From Candidatus Gastranaerophilales bacterium (GTDB taxonomy: Bacteria > Cyanobacteriota > Vampirovibrionia > Gastranaerophilales > JANQFW01): a DNA stretch of 41,315 bases. The DNA lies in assembly GCA_028280605.1 (NCBI GenBank), contig JANQLL010000048.1, positions 1-41,315 of the forward strand. The letters run 5' to 3'. Positions 26,291 through 36,284 of this stretch are shown piece after piece. The translations under genes were made by a program, and so were the position numbers. Below the pieces are notes generated by a model that searched no databases, was not told the origin of the DNA, and saw only the letters and a program-made list of their open reading frames with translations. Position 1 is the stretch's first letter. Each line of letters opens with the position of its first letter.

Positions 26291-26767
26291 GTGTCTAATC
26301 TAATAAATTGTAAAAATTGTGGTATTTTATTTAAAAAAACATTTAGAAATATTTGCAATGACTGCTGGCAAGTAGAAAATGATGTTATAGAAAAAATAAT
26401 AAAGTACGTAGAACACGTAGAAGTAGAAAAAAGAAATGATATATCTTTGGAATCGATCAGTGAAGCGTTGGACATTCCTTTCTCAGAAGTTGACGGCTTA
26501 TATAGAAACGGACGTTTAACTACTATAGCAGGACGAATAAAAGTTAAATGCAAAATTTGTAAAACCTTATTAAACCATGATAATAGAGTGGGATACTTTT
26601 GCAGTAAATGTGCCAATACAATTGTAGATCCTGATAATAAAATACTTAATAATGATATAAAAATTGATAAAAACATACCTCTTAAAAAGTTTCATAAAAA
26701 CGTTATGCACACTAGTAGAAATGAAGACGACAAAAAGAAATACGGCTTTAAAAAAGATTATGAATAA
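26291..26767 (+). CDS. YvyF-like zinc-binding flagellar regulator
   Basis: The 158-residue protein starts with a zinc knuckle CKNCG and ICNDC (residues about 7-27). Next come a helical segment and a small MerR/HTH-like region (LESISEALDIPFSEVDGLYRNGRL), then a second pair of CxxC knuckles (CKICK, CSKC). This two-ribbon plus central helix plan is that of Bacillus YvyF (TIGR03826, flagellar operon protein). A basic tail is extra. The start is GTG 26291 with AAGGA upstream. The gene is not next to flagellar genes here; it precedes gyrA by 120 bases, and that gap has its own promoter. Confidence 0.65.
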   Translation: MSNLINCKNCGILFKKTFRNICNDCWQVENDVIEKIIKYVEHVEVEKRNDISLESISEALDIPFSEVDGLYRNGRLTTIAGRIKVKCKICKTLLNHDNRVGYFCSKCANTIVDPDNKILNNDIKIDKNIPLKKFHKNVMHTSRNEDDKKKYGFKKDYE

Positions 26768-26791
26768 ATAATTTTAATTAAAAGTATTATT

Positions 26792-26820
26792 TTGAATAAC
26801 AAAGCTGATTATGGTACGAT
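26792..26820 (+). promoter_or_regulatory. Sigma-70-type promoter of gyrA
   Basis: TTGAAT (26792-26797), a 17-base spacer and TACGAT (26815-26820) preceded by TG (extended -10). The gyrA start is 66 bases downstream. Confidence 0.55.
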
Positions 26821-26886
26821 TAAATAGGATTAAGATATCATAATTAGTTTTTATTTGGAAAAACTAGACTAGAAAAGGGATAAAAA

Positions 26887-29397
26887 TTGAGTCAACAATC
26901 AGTTTTTGATAGTGGAAATATAGTTCCAATAAACATTAGGGATGAGATGAAGCGTTCTTATATAGACTATGCAATGTCTGTAATTGTAGGAAGAGCTTTG
27001 CCTGATGTTAGAGATGGCTTAAAACCGGTTCATCGAAGAATTTTATTCGCTATGAATGAACTTGGGATGACACCTGATAAGCCATATAAAAAATGTGCTC
27101 GTATTGTTGGTGAAGTTCTTGGTAAATATCACCCACACGGTGATACAGCGGTATATGATGCTCTTGTCAGAATGGCACAAGACTTTTCTACTCGCTACCA
27201 AACAATAGACGGGCATGGTAACTTTGGTAGTGTAGACGGTGATAGCGCAGCTGCTATGAGATACACAGAGGCTAGAATGAGAAAGATCACTACCTCTATG
27301 TTAGCAGATATTGACGCTGAAACTGTTGATTTTACACCCAACTTTGACGGCAGTTTGGAAGAGCCGGAAGTTCTTCCTGTACGTTTACCTATGCTATTGC
27401 TAAATGGCAGTAGTGGTATTGCTGTAGGTATGGCTACTAATATACCTCCTCACAACTTAAATGAAGTTGTCGATGGACTTATTGCTCTTATAGATAATCC
27501 TGAAACTACTAGAGAAGAATTAATGCACCACATAAAGGGACCTGATTTTCCAACCTCTGCGACTATTATGGGGATGGAGGGAATAAAATCCGCTTATGAA
27601 ACAGGTCGTGGCAGTGTTATAATGCGAGCTGTCTGTAATATAGAGGAAGTTAATGGAGGTCCCGGCAGACACGATAGAATGGCAATAATAATTTCTGAGC
27701 TGCCTTATCAGGTTAATAAAGCTAACTTAATTGAAAAAATTGCTGACCTTGTAAAAGACAAAAAAATAGAAGGTATTAGTGATATAAGGGATGAATCTGA
27801 CAGAGATGGTATGAGAGTTGTTATTGAACTTAAAAGAGATGCAAAGCCTGATATCGTTCAAAACAATCTATATAAGCAAACTCAAATGCAAACAACATTT
27901 GGGGTTAATATGCTTGCTCTTGTTGGAAAACAACCTAGACTCCTTAATTTATACGAAGTGTTAAGCGAATTTGTAGAGCACAGAGTTGAAATTGTAACAA
28001 GAAGAACCGAATTTGAGTTAAAGAAAGCTATTGCCAGAGCGCATATTTTAGCTGGTTTAATTATAGCTCTGGGCAATCTTGATGAAGTTATTGAAACAAT
28101 TAAAACTTCTCAGTCTACAGAAATTGCCAGAAGTGCATTGATTAGCAAATTTGGTCTTGATGTAGACCAGGCGAATGCTATTCTTGAAATGCAATTAAGA
28201 CGTTTGACCGGATTAGAACAAGAAAAAATCAATGCGGAATATCAGCACTTGAAAAATAAGATAGAAGAATATAATGCTATCTTGGCAGATAGAAACAAAG
28301 TTCTTGCTATTATTAAAGAAGAGCTTCTTGAAGACAAAGAAAGATTTGGTGATGAAAGAAGAACTCAAATTATTCCTCACCAAAACGAATTAAGCGTAGC
28401 TGATTTAACTCCAAATATTTCGATGGCTGTATTTATTACAAATCAAGGTTATATTAAAAGAATAGCTCTTGATACTTTTGAAAGACAAAATAGAGCTACC
28501 AGAGGAAAAGGTGCTATTAAAACCAAAGAAGATGATGATGTACAACACTTCTTTACAGCAACAATGCATAATAAGGTTCTTTTCTTTAGTAGTACAGGGG
28601 TTGGTTTCAGCCTAAATGTATATGATTTCCCTGAAGGTGGAAGGAATGCACGTGGATTGCCGATAATAAACTTGCTTTCTATTACCCAGGATGAATCAAT
28701 TACAGCTGTAATACCGGTAAAAGAATTCTTAGAAGATAAATATTTAATTATGTTAACCAAAAAAGGTTATATAAAGAAAATAAAGTTAAGTAATTTTGAG
28801 TCAATCCGAAGAAACGGTATAATATCCATTGGCTTAGACGAAACTGATACATTGGGCTGGGTAAAGCTAGCTAATGATGATGATGAAATTATTATCGGAA
28901 CAAGCCATGGTATGTCTATTAAGTTTCCTGTTAGTGACCTAAGACCGCTTGGAAGAAGTGCCAGAGGCGTAACATCAATTAAATTAAAAGCAGATGATTC
29001 CATAGTAGGTTTTGATATTGTTCCTAAGGATTATACTGCTGAATTATTAATTATTACAACTGACGGATACGGCAAGAGAACTTCTATAGCAGAATTCAGA
29101 CCTCAAAATAGAGGTGGTATCGGATTAATTGCAACTAAATTTAAAAATCAATCAAGTCGAGTCGCTTCTATTAACATCATTGCTGAAAACGAAGAAGTAA
29201 TGATAGCTACTGCACAAGGTATTGTTACCAGACAAAGTGTTGCTAATATAGCAAAACAAGGTCGACCTGCTACTGGTGTACGTATTCAGTCATTAGATGA
29301 AAATGATTATGTAGCAAGCGTAAATAAAGTTATTAACTCAAACACTTTTGATATTGATATTCAGGAAGAAATTCAAGAAGAAATACCGATTCCGTAA
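26887..29397 (+). CDS. gyrA: DNA gyrase subunit A
   Basis: GyrA cuts and rejoins DNA in the gyrase A2B2 complex. The 836-residue protein has the winged-helix region [17 protein letters not shown], the catalytic Tyr126 in [11 protein letters not shown], and a C-terminal beta-pinwheel of repeated TxxGYxKR-like blades. The quinolone-region positions equivalent to E. coli Ser83 and Asp87 are Thr87 and Asp91. The GyrA box, needed for negative supercoiling, reads QNRATRGKG near residue 533, longer than QRRGGKG and like cyanobacterial GyrA. The tail is acidic ([11 protein letters not shown]). The start is TTG 26887 with AAGGGA upstream. Confidence 0.96.
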   Translation: MSQQSVFDSGNIVPINIRDEMKRSYIDYAMSVIVGRALPDVRDGLKPVHRRILFAMNELGMTPDKPYKKCARIVGEVLGKYHPHGDTAVYDALVRMAQDFSTRYQTIDGHGNFGSVDGDSAAAMRYTEARMRKITTSMLADIDAETVDFTPNFDGSLEEPEVLPVRLPMLLLNGSSGIAVGMATNIPPHNLNEVVDGLIALIDNPETTREELMHHIKGPDFPTSATIMGMEGIKSAYETGRGSVIMRAVCNIEEVNGGPGRHDRMAIIISELPYQVNKANLIEKIADLVKDKKIEGISDIRDESDRDGMRVVIELKRDAKPDIVQNNLYKQTQMQTTFGVNMLALVGKQPRLLNLYEVLSEFVEHRVEIVTRRTEFELKKAIARAHILAGLIIALGNLDEVIETIKTSQSTEIARSALISKFGLDVDQANAILEMQLRRLTGLEQEKINAEYQHLKNKIEEYNAILADRNKVLAIIKEELLEDKERFGDERRTQIIPHQNELSVADLTPNISMAVFITNQGYIKRIALDTFERQNRATRGKGAIKTKEDDDVQHFFTATMHNKVLFFSSTGVGFSLNVYDFPEGGRNARGLPIINLLSITQDESITAVIPVKEFLEDKYLIMLTKKGYIKKIKLSNFESIRRNGIISIGLDETDTLGWVKLANDDDEIIIGTSHGMSIKFPVSDLRPLGRSARGVTSIKLKADDSIVGFDIVPKDYTAELLIITTDGYGKRTSIAEFRPQNRGGIGLIATKFKNQSSRVASINIIAENEEVMIATAQGIVTRQSVANIAKQGRPATGVRIQSLDENDYVASVNKVINSNTFDIDIQEEIQEEIPIP

Positions 29398-29414
29398 CAA
29401 GTTTTGTTTAATTT

Positions 29415-29446
29415 AGAGGGATTAGAAAAATATATCTAATCCCTCT
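29415..29446 (+). terminator. gyrA terminator hairpin
   Basis: A perfect 12-bp stem, AGAGGGATTAGA (29415-29426) with TCTAATCCCTCT (29435-29446), 8-base loop, 17 bases after the gyrA stop. The following tract (TCAAATTT) is a weak U-run. Confidence 0.65.
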
Positions 29447-29620
29447 TCAAATTTGGAATAGGCATAGTCCATTTTTTCGTAATATCTTGAGAAATTAAGT
29501 AAAGAAGCTTAAATAAGGACTCATCTGAGACACATGTTACTGTTCATTGATAAAACCTCCGTTTTTAATTTACTACTTTTTTCCAGAGGTTTACACAAAA
29601 TTATTTATGGATTCAGAAAG
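29436..29620 (-). mobile_element. IS256-family transposon remnant
   Basis: On the minus strand an ATG at 29547 with GGAGG upstream begins a 9-codon frame. One base out of phase is a C-terminal piece, LLYLISQDITKKWTMPI, typical of Mutator/IS256 transposases, ending at TAG 29436. The right end (about 29586-29615) reads, on the minus strand, AAATAATTTTGTGTAAACC, like IS256-group terminal repeats. Nearly all of the transposase is deleted and I see no matching left terminal repeat, so the left end is probably lost. Confidence 0.65.
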
Positions 29621-29631
29621 AGAGTTCTTGT

Positions 29632-30723
29632 TTAGGTTTCAATATATTCTTTTAATCTTCTGCTTCTGTTTGGATGACGAAGCTTTCTTAGGGCTTTCGC
29701 TTCAATTTGTCTAATTCTTTCTCTAGTTACACCAAATAATTGACCGACTTCTTCAAGAGTTCTTTGTCTGCCATCATCCATACCAAATCTTAATCTTAGT
29801 ACATCTCTTTCTCTTGGAGATAAACTACTTAAGACTTCTGCTAAATCTTCCCTTAAAAGTTCATGTGCAACTGTCATAACAGGAGCATCAGCTTCTTTAT
29901 CTTCAATAAAGTCGCCTAGCCTGCTGTCTTCTTCTTTGCCTATAGGTGTTTCAAGAGAAAGAGGCTCTTGCGCAACTTTGATTATTTCTCTTAGTTTATT
30001 GATTGTTACGCCCATTGCTTGTGCAATTTCTTCTTCTGAAGGTTTACGACTTAAGTCTTGAGCAAGCTTACGCGTAATCTTTTTAAGTTTATTAATAGTT
30101 TCAACCATATGGACAGGAATTCTAATAGTTCTTGCTTGATCTGCAATTGCTCTTGTTATAGCTTGTCTTATCCACCAAGTTGCATATGTACTGAATTTAT
30201 ATCCTCTTTCGTGGTCAAACTTTTCTGCTGCTCTAATTAAACCAAGGTTGCCCTCTTGGATTAAATCTAAAAAGAGCATTCCACGACCTACATATTTTTT
30301 TGCAATACTAACAACTAGTCTGAGGTTAGCTTGAACCAGTTTACGCTTGGCAACTTTGCCGTCTTCACCGCCGGTTACAATTTTTCTTGCCAGTTCGATT
30401 TCTTCATCTGCTGTTAATAATTGAATTCTACCAATTTCTCTAAGATACATTCTTACAGGATCATCAATGGAAACCCCTTTGGGAGGTGATAAATCAATTT
30501 CTTCCATTTCTTCATTGTCATCTGACATCATTGAATCATCGCCTTGGTCCATTATCCCAATAGAAGGAGATCTGTCAAATAGCCTGTTTATCTGATCTGC
30601 ATCAACTTCACCTTCCATATATCCGTCGATATTAGTAGCAGCTTCTTTTTTGTTAAAACTGTTATTTTCTTCCATTATATCCACCATCATTCCATCATCT
30701 TTATTCTTGGTTTTTCTTGCCAT
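29632..30723 (-). CDS. rpoD: RNA polymerase primary sigma factor RpoD
   Basis: This is the vegetative sigma-70. The 363 residues include an acidic N-terminal stretch, region 1.2 ([16 protein letters not shown]), region 2 ([42 protein letters not shown]), region 3 ([14 protein letters not shown]) and region 4 ([34 protein letters not shown]). I use ATG 30723, preceded by GGAG; it lies 23 bases inside dnaG. The frame extends to 30798 but those residues are not sigma-like. The short region 1.1 resembles cyanobacterial and Firmicutes forms. Confidence 0.96.
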   Translation of the reverse strand: MARKTKNKDDGMMVDIMEENNSFNKKEAATNIDGYMEGEVDADQINRLFDRSPSIGIMDQGDDSMMSDDNEEMEEIDLSPPKGVSIDDPVRMYLREIGRIQLLTADEEIELARKIVTGGEDGKVAKRKLVQANLRLVVSIAKKYVGRGMLFLDLIQEGNLGLIRAAEKFDHERGYKFSTYATWWIRQAITRAIADQARTIRIPVHMVETINKLKKITRKLAQDLSRKPSEEEIAQAMGVTINKLREIIKVAQEPLSLETPIGKEEDSRLGDFIEDKEADAPVMTVAHELLREDLAEVLSSLSPRERDVLRLRFGMDDGRQRTLEEVGQLFGVTRERIRQIEAKALRKLRHPNRSRRLKEYIET

Positions 30724-32620
30724 TGATTTTCTCCAATCTTGCTTGAACCAACTCCCTAACTTTATATTGCAATTGCAAGGAAGACAAGTCGTCGTCATCA
30801 GCTGTATGATAATCAGACTTTAATTGTTTCTGTTCTTCTAATGCAACATATTGGTTTATACATAAGATATTTTCATCAACATATAGTCTTAGTTGTTTTT
30901 CATTCATATTCATTTTGTCGTCTAAAGAAAACATTATATCCACTACTTTTTTCTTTAAATCTTCATTACTTACAATTTTTACAAGTAGTTCTTCGGATAT
31001 CTCTGCATTGTTTCCTACTTCGTGAATTATATTTTCTATTTCTTTCTTTATTAATAAATAATCTGAATCTGTAAAATTTACCTCCTTTAAAAAATTATTT
31101 ATTGTTAGACAAGAAAGATTGTCACTTTTAATAAAATATAAGCTTAATAAATTTTTCTGTGCCAGCAGGTGTCTTTTAACACCTTTGCTGATTTGTACCG
31201 GAGTTCTATCTTTTATTTGGCTCCTTTGTAAATTTTTTTTAACTTCTATATTAAAAGATTCTTCGTCGACCTCCAATCTTTCTGAGAGAATCTTAATATA
31301 TTCATTTCTTACTATTGTATTTTTTATCTCACATAACACCGGTATTAAAGTTTTCACAAATTTTGATTTTTGTTGTGGTGACTTTATATCTCCCTTTGAA
31401 TCTATTATCCTATTTATTTGGTAATCTATCAAAAGGGGTGCGTTATTTATAAGATTTTTATATGCGTCTAATCCTTCAGCTCTTATAAATTCGTCGGGAT
31501 CCTTCCCAGCAGGAATGTTTACTACTCTTATTTCACATACTGGTTTATTATTATCAACAAATGTATCTGCTATACTTCCATCAAATTGCTTTATTTCGCC
31601 CAATCCAGAAAAGGCTGATTTTATAACTTCTGCACCGCGATCAGTTGCATTTATTCCAGCAGTATCCATGTCAAACGCCAAAAATATCCTTTTTGAGTTA
31701 GTAAATTTAGATATTAGCCTTAAATGATTTTCCGACATTGCAGTGCCTAAAGTTGCTACAACGTTTTTTAATCCGTTGCTATGTGCTGTAATAACATCAA
31801 AGTAGCCTTCCATGAATATGGCGCTATCTTCTTCTTTTATACTGTTTTTTGCCTGATATAATGCAAAAAGGTTTCTGCTTTTATTAAAAACAGGGGTATC
31901 TGGTGAATTTAAGTATTTTGGGCCGTTGTCATCAAGTAGCCTTGCTCCGAATGCAATATAATTACCTTTTTCGTCTCTTATAGGTATTATTATTCTATTT
32001 TTAAATCTGTCTATATATCCTTGCCCTGAGGATCTTTTTAGGCTTAAGCCTGTTTTTTCAAGTACATCATAATTTGTTCGAAAATTATCTATTAAATAAT
32101 TAGTTAAAGCATCAGGTTGTTTAGGGGCAAAGCCCAATTCAAACTCATTTATGATTTGTTCTGTTATTCCTCTTTTTAACAAATAATCCCTGGCTTTTTC
32201 CGCATCTTTACTTTCGTAAAAATTACTGTGGAAAAAGTCTACAGCTGATTCATTTAATAAATATATTTGTTGTTTTAACTCTTGTTTTTCTGTTGAATAA
32301 CTACCGGAATGAAGTGGTATGCCAAATTTTTGGGCTAGTTCTGTTATTACTTCAAAAAACGAATGGTTATTAATTTTCATTAAAAAGCTTATTGAGTCAC
32401 CACCTTCCCCACAACCAAAGCATTTAAATATACCTTTATCCTGACTTACAGAAAACGAAGGAGTCTTTTCTTTATGAAAAGGACATAATCCCCAGTGATT
32501 TCTACCTGTTTTTTTTAAGACAACATGCTCTGATACGACTTCTACAATATCAAGTCTGCTTTTTATTTCTGCAATTGCATCAATATTATTCGGATTGTTT
32601 GGTTGTGAATTGGAATTCAT
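30701..32620 (-). CDS. dnaG: DNA primase
   Basis: DnaG makes RNA primers at the replication fork. The 639-residue protein has the N-terminal CHC2 zinc site ([11 protein letters not shown] ... CFGCGEGG), the catalytic core with [16 protein letters not shown], Toprim motifs [13 protein letters not shown] and [16 protein letters not shown] with GKDPDEFI, and a helical C-terminal DnaB-binding region. It overlaps rpoD by 23 bases, as in macromolecular-synthesis operons; rpsU is not present upstream. Confidence 0.96.
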   Translation of the reverse strand: MNSNSQPNNPNNIDAIAEIKSRLDIVEVVSEHVVLKKTGRNHWGLCPFHKEKTPSFSVSQDKGIFKCFGCGEGGDSISFLMKINNHSFFEVITELAQKFGIPLHSGSYSTEKQELKQQIYLLNESAVDFFHSNFYESKDAEKARDYLLKRGITEQIINEFELGFAPKQPDALTNYLIDNFRTNYDVLEKTGLSLKRSSGQGYIDRFKNRIIIPIRDEKGNYIAFGARLLDDNGPKYLNSPDTPVFNKSRNLFALYQAKNSIKEEDSAIFMEGYFDVITAHSNGLKNVVATLGTAMSENHLRLISKFTNSKRIFLAFDMDTAGINATDRGAEVIKSAFSGLGEIKQFDGSIADTFVDNNKPVCEIRVVNIPAGKDPDEFIRAEGLDAYKNLINNAPLLIDYQINRIIDSKGDIKSPQQKSKFVKTLIPVLCEIKNTIVRNEYIKILSERLEVDEESFNIEVKKNLQRSQIKDRTPVQISKGVKRHLLAQKNLLSLYFIKSDNLSCLTINNFLKEVNFTDSDYLLIKKEIENIIHEVGNNAEISEELLVKIVSNEDLKKKVVDIMFSLDDKMNMNEKQLRLYVDENILCINQYVALEEQKQLKSDYHTADDDDLSSLQLQYKVRELVQARLEKINGKKNQE

Positions 32621-33155
32621 TATAATAATATACCCTACTTAAAACTTATATGGATGAGATTGTAAGAAAATATTTAAACATTTACTTCTTTGCTTTTCGC
32701 AGCAAAGATTAACGTTTTTATAGTTATTTTAAACGCCTTTTCTTTTTTTATCTTCTTTAATTTGAATATTCATAACAACCCAAAAACCTGCCCTTTATAA
32801 GTAAGCAAATTTAGCTATTCTTTTTATACCACAATATCGTAAATAAATATAGTGTTTTGCAATATATACATTTAACTTTTGTTTACGATACATATTAAAC
32901 CGAGTTTGTTTTTTTAAACTTCTGTCGTGGTATATCAAAGCTTATATTATAACGATTACACAAAAAGATAATAATTATCACCAAAATACTTTAAATAGAG
33001 TATAAGCAGTGATCTACAGGTAACTTGTTTTGGCTTTTTATTAATTTATTAATGTAAAAAAATAAAACAATAATATTAAAAATGTTTTATTTTTTGATAC
33101 CTGATTTATTATTATTAATATATTGGTGGTAAAAAATTTGGCGGTAGAGTTTATT
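32621..33155. other. AT-rich stretch upstream of dnaG and the deaminase gene
   Basis: About 535 bases between divergent genes. A small hairpin (CTTTGCT/AGCAAAG, 32688-32707) and several T-runs are visible. I see no gene, no known RNA and no confident promoter, although promoters for both flanking genes must lie here. Confidence 0.5.
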
Positions 33156-33614
33156 ATGCATACATCAAACTGGACAGATTACTTTTTGGACGTGGCTAAA
33201 ACAATATCAGCAAGGTCAAACTGTATAAGAGCTCAAGTTGGTGCAGTAATTGTTAATGAGAACAATAAAATAAAAGCGACAGGCTACAATGGTACGCCTT
33301 CTAAGGTTATATCTTGTAGAGAATTGGGATTTTGCTACAGAATAAAAAATAACATAACATCCGGCACCAGGTACGAGACCTGCCGTAGTATACATGCTGA
33401 ACAAAATGCGATCATTCAAGCAGGAGAAGAAAGATGCCGTAATTCAACTATGTATATATATGGGCATAATATGATTTGCATTTTGTGCAAAAGGTTTATT
33501 ATTCAGGCTGGAATAAAAGAGGTTTATTTGAAAAAAAGTGAAGAGGCTGAAATTATATATATTACGGCAGATAAGATTAGAACTGAGCTGGAATTTCAGT
33601 ATAATAATGTTTAA
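33156..33614 (+). CDS. dCMP deaminase family protein
   Basis: A cytidine/deoxycytidylate deaminase of 152 aa. It has AKTISARSNCIRAQVGAVIV, ATGYNGTPS, the zinc and catalytic motif IHAEQNAII (HxE) and ICILCKRFIIQAGIKEVYL (CxxC). This matches ComEB-type dCMP deaminases, which supply dUMP for thymidylate synthesis. The usual PCxxC is ICxxC here. I choose ATG 33156 because the family starts close to WxDYF; an upstream TTG frame (33123) is possible. It is followed by thiC after 200 bases. Confidence 0.82.
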   Translation: MHTSNWTDYFLDVAKTISARSNCIRAQVGAVIVNENNKIKATGYNGTPSKVISCRELGFCYRIKNNITSGTRYETCRSIHAEQNAIIQAGEERCRNSTMYIYGHNMICILCKRFIIQAGIKEVYLKKSEEAEIIYITADKIRTELEFQYNNV

Positions 33615-33702
33615 TCTTTTTTATGAGTTGTTTTAATTTTTTATTTTTTTATGCTTGAATTAAATGTTAACCTTTATAATAAGGTGAAGATTTATAATTT
33701 GT

Positions 33703-33710
33703 GCTATACT
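33703..33710 (+). promoter_or_regulatory. Possible extended -10 upstream of thiC
   Basis: TG-C-TATACT is an extended -10, about 105 bases before the thiC ATG. No clear -35 is seen. The leader shows no recognisable TPP riboswitch (no CUGAGA or ACCUGA core). Confidence 0.4.
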
Positions 33711-33816
33711 GACTCTAAAATATTTTTCTGCTTAGTCAATTATATTAAAATCAGTGGTATGAGCTAAATATAATTCTAATTAATCCATGAGTAGAGTATA
33801 TAAAAGGAATTAAGAG

Positions 33817-35076
33817 ATGACTCAATTAATAAAAGCAAAAAATAACGAACTAACCCCTGAAATGGAAGCGGTCGCAAAAAAAGAAGAAATGACCCCAGAT
33901 GCTTTAATGCAGAAAGTAGCTGAGGGAAAAATCGTTATTTTAAAAAATATTAATCATACAAACGTTATCCCTACCGGTGTAGGAGAAGGTTTATCAATAA
34001 AAATAAATGCAAACATCGGAACATCATCACAAAGAAGCTCTATACAAGAAGAGCTTTGTAAATTAAAAATAGCAGAAGACACCGGTGCTGATGCAATAAT
34101 GGATTTATCTACTGGAAAAGATATTGATAAAACAAGAAAAGAAATAATAAGCAAAGCTAAAGTACCTATTGGTACAGTACCCATATATCAAGCAGGTGTA
34201 GAGGCAATTGTTGATAAGGAGTCAATACTTGAACTAACTAAAGATGCTTTATTTGAATCCATTGAAAAGCATTGCAAGGATGGTGTTGATTTTATAACAG
34301 TACATTGTGGCGTTACTCAAGGTGTGGTTCGCGCATTAAAAGAACAAGGAAGAATCACAGGTATAGTAAGTCGTGGTGGTTCAATGCTAGCCTCCTGGAT
34401 ACAGGGACACGGGAAAGAAAATCCTCTTTATGAATATTATGATGAGCTTTTGGATATTGCTAAGACCCATGATGTTACATTGTCCTTGGGTGATGGCTTA
34501 AGGTCCGGCTGCGGTGCAGATGCCGGTGATAGGGCTCAAGTTGCTGAAACAATTGTTTTAGGAGAATTAGTAAATCGTGCAAGAAAGGCTGGGGTTCAGT
34601 CTATGGTTGAAGGACCCGGGCATGTGCCTTTAAATCTTATACCGGGAATGATGGAAACCATTAAAACGTTAACTCAAGGTGCTCCATTGTATGTTTTAGG
34701 TCCATTAGTTACTGATATTGCCCCTGGGTATGACCATATTACTTCTGCTATTGGTGGGACTTTAGCGGCTTTAAACGGTGCTGACTTTTTATGTTATGTT
34801 ACACCTAGTGAGCATATTGGGCTGCCTGATACTGAGCAGGTAAAAGAGGGTATTATTACTTCTAAAATAGCAGCTCATGCCGCTGACGTTGCAAAAGGCA
34901 AGCAAAGCTCTATTAAAAGAGATTTGAATATGTCTATTGCAAGAAGGGATCTGGACTGGACTGAGCAAGCAAAGTATGCTATTAATCCTGAAGTATTTGA
35001 AAAGATTGACAATGGATCTCCTTGCACAATGTGCGGTGAGCTTTGCAGCATGAAGCTTGTGAAAAATTATATATAA
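33817..35076 (+). CDS. thiC: Phosphomethylpyrimidine synthase ThiC
   Basis: ThiC is a radical SAM enzyme that rearranges aminoimidazole ribotide to hydroxymethylpyrimidine phosphate for thiamine. At 419 aa this is the short form. It shows GEGLSIKINANIGTSS, TGADAIMDLSTGKD, DFITVHCGVT, LSLGDGLRSGCGADAGDRAQ, EGPGHVPLNLIP and GPLVTDIAPGYDHITSAIGG. The C-terminal Fe-S motif reads CTMCGELC, CX2CX3C, one residue shorter than the CX2CX4C of the long form. AAAGGAATTAAGAG precedes the ATG. Confidence 0.95.
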   Translation: MTQLIKAKNNELTPEMEAVAKKEEMTPDALMQKVAEGKIVILKNINHTNVIPTGVGEGLSIKINANIGTSSQRSSIQEELCKLKIAEDTGADAIMDLSTGKDIDKTRKEIISKAKVPIGTVPIYQAGVEAIVDKESILELTKDALFESIEKHCKDGVDFITVHCGVTQGVVRALKEQGRITGIVSRGGSMLASWIQGHGKENPLYEYYDELLDIAKTHDVTLSLGDGLRSGCGADAGDRAQVAETIVLGELVNRARKAGVQSMVEGPGHVPLNLIPGMMETIKTLTQGAPLYVLGPLVTDIAPGYDHITSAIGGTLAALNGADFLCYVTPSEHIGLPDTEQVKEGIITSKIAAHAADVAKGKQSSIKRDLNMSIARRDLDWTEQAKYAINPEVFEKIDNGSPCTMCGELCSMKLVKNYI

Positions 35077-35123
35077 CCAGTTTTTGCAAATAAAAATAAT
35101 TCGCAAAATAACACTATAATATA

Positions 35124-35159
35124 AATGGTGTACACAGTTAAATACAAGTGTACACCATT
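35124..35159. terminator. Perfect 12-bp hairpin between convergent thiC and the unknown gene
   Basis: AATGGTGTACAC (35124-35135) and GTGTACACCATT (35148-35159) are perfect complements around a 12-base loop. Each arm contains GTGTACAC, itself a palindrome, so the site is also two direct copies 20 bp apart. It lies between convergent genes, which favours a bidirectional terminator, though no T-run follows. Two operator copies is an alternative. Confidence 0.5.
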
Positions 35160-35269
35160 ATTATACAGGTCATCAATTAAATTTCAGATTACTCTTTTCT
35201 GAAGAGAGCCTATTTTACTTAGACTTAACACTATCAAAGAATCTGAAAAGTATTTTTGAGTTAGTATAT

Positions 35270-36076
35270 TTATTTTTTGCTACCCTTGATATCAGTTTTT
35301 GACTTTTGATAAAGATTAAAATATGGATAAAGTTTGATTACTCTTTGGACTGCTGCTTTGCTCAGTCTGTTTCTTAAAGTTGCAGCAACTTTTTCTACAG
35401 GAAGTCTATGGGTATAATAAAGTTCACAGGCTCTATATTCCATTTTTATAATATCCTTGGCTTTTCTCTTAAATTCGACTTTGAATTTTTCTGGAATATA
35501 TTGTTGAGCTTTTGCCAGAGACTGTTGTTTTTCTTCGCCGAGGCTATCAAAAAATTCTTTTTCTAAAGGCACAAGATTTTTTATGCAGTTATTAAGCTTA
35601 TTGTAGTCAGAGTGATGAATATGAATATTTTCTTTAAGCTTGTAAATATGAGCGCATATTAGTTCGTTTATATTAGACTTTTCTTTATTGAGGTCTAAAT
35701 GATGTCTTTTTAGTATACTAATATAAGACTTGGGGAATTGTTTTAAGTCTGCAATGTTAAATATACAGTTGTTTTTATCATCTATAGTGTAAGATAACTT
35801 ATACTTATTTGCTTTTTCGGTGATATTATTAAACAAATAATATAATTTTCCTTTTTTTTCTTTTGTTTGTTGATTGTCCAGTATTGCAACATAGACACCA
35901 TATAGCCAGCCTTCATATAGGGTTTTTATTTGCTTATATTTATTTTTAAGCATATTTTTTGTTTTTGCGACTTCCTGAACCAGATATTGCTCATATTCAA
36001 TTTCCAACTTAACCATATCCATCTGTTTTTGTTTTTTTTCTTCGGGTGTCTTTTGGGGTTTCTTATAAAACTTCAT
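35270..36076 (-). CDS. Unknown protein with HNH-like segment and C-terminal HTH-like region
   Basis: The 268-residue protein is Lys-rich and starts with a charged coiled-coil-like stretch (about 10-50). The segment HIHHSDYNKLNNCIKNLVPL (about 153-172) has the HH-x-D-x-N-x-LNN-x-I-x-NL spacing of HNH nucleases, but zinc-knuckle CxxC pairs are missing. The C terminus (YTHRLPVEKVAATLRNRL and on) looks like a helix-turn-helix. I do not recognise a family. It might be a degraded or diverged mobile nuclease, or a DNA-binding protein. It is isolated, convergent with thiC and divergent from the acyl-CoA dehydrogenase-like gene. Confidence 0.6.
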   Translation of the reverse strand: MKFYKKPQKTPEEKKQKQMDMVKLEIEYEQYLVQEVAKTKNMLKNKYKQIKTLYEGWLYGVYVAILDNQQTKEKKGKLYYLFNNITEKANKYKLSYTIDDKNNCIFNIADLKQFPKSYISILKRHHLDLNKEKSNINELICAHIYKLKENIHIHHSDYNKLNNCIKNLVPLEKEFFDSLGEEKQQSLAKAQQYIPEKFKVEFKRKAKDIIKMEYRACELYYTHRLPVEKVAATLRNRLSKAAVQRVIKLYPYFNLYQKSKTDIKGSKK

Positions 36077-36202
36077 TTTTTATCCTTATTTAAATACTTT
36101 TATTCAATTATAACTAATAAGTACCTAATAAAAAAGAAATGCTTTAATCAAACAAAGATTTAAACTTAATATAAAATTTGATAAATAAAAAGTTTGTTAA
36201 AC

Positions 36203-36231
36203 TTGAGTAGCCTAATAGTTTTGTTTATGAT
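36203..36231 (+). promoter_or_regulatory. Promoter of the acyl-CoA dehydrogenase-like/CofH-like unit
   Basis: TTGAGT (36203-36208), 17-base spacer, TATGAT (36226-36231). The ATG at 36285 lies 53 bases downstream, behind an AAGGA Shine-Dalgarno. Confidence 0.6.
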
Positions 36232-36284
36232 ATTTATATCAATAAGTTGAGACAATTAAAAAAATATAGATAGAAGGAAAAATT

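Noticed and set aside
33615..33816. TPP riboswitch expected before thiC
   Set aside because: I looked for the conserved CUGAGA and ACCUGA-type core and did not find it; a covariance search would settle this.
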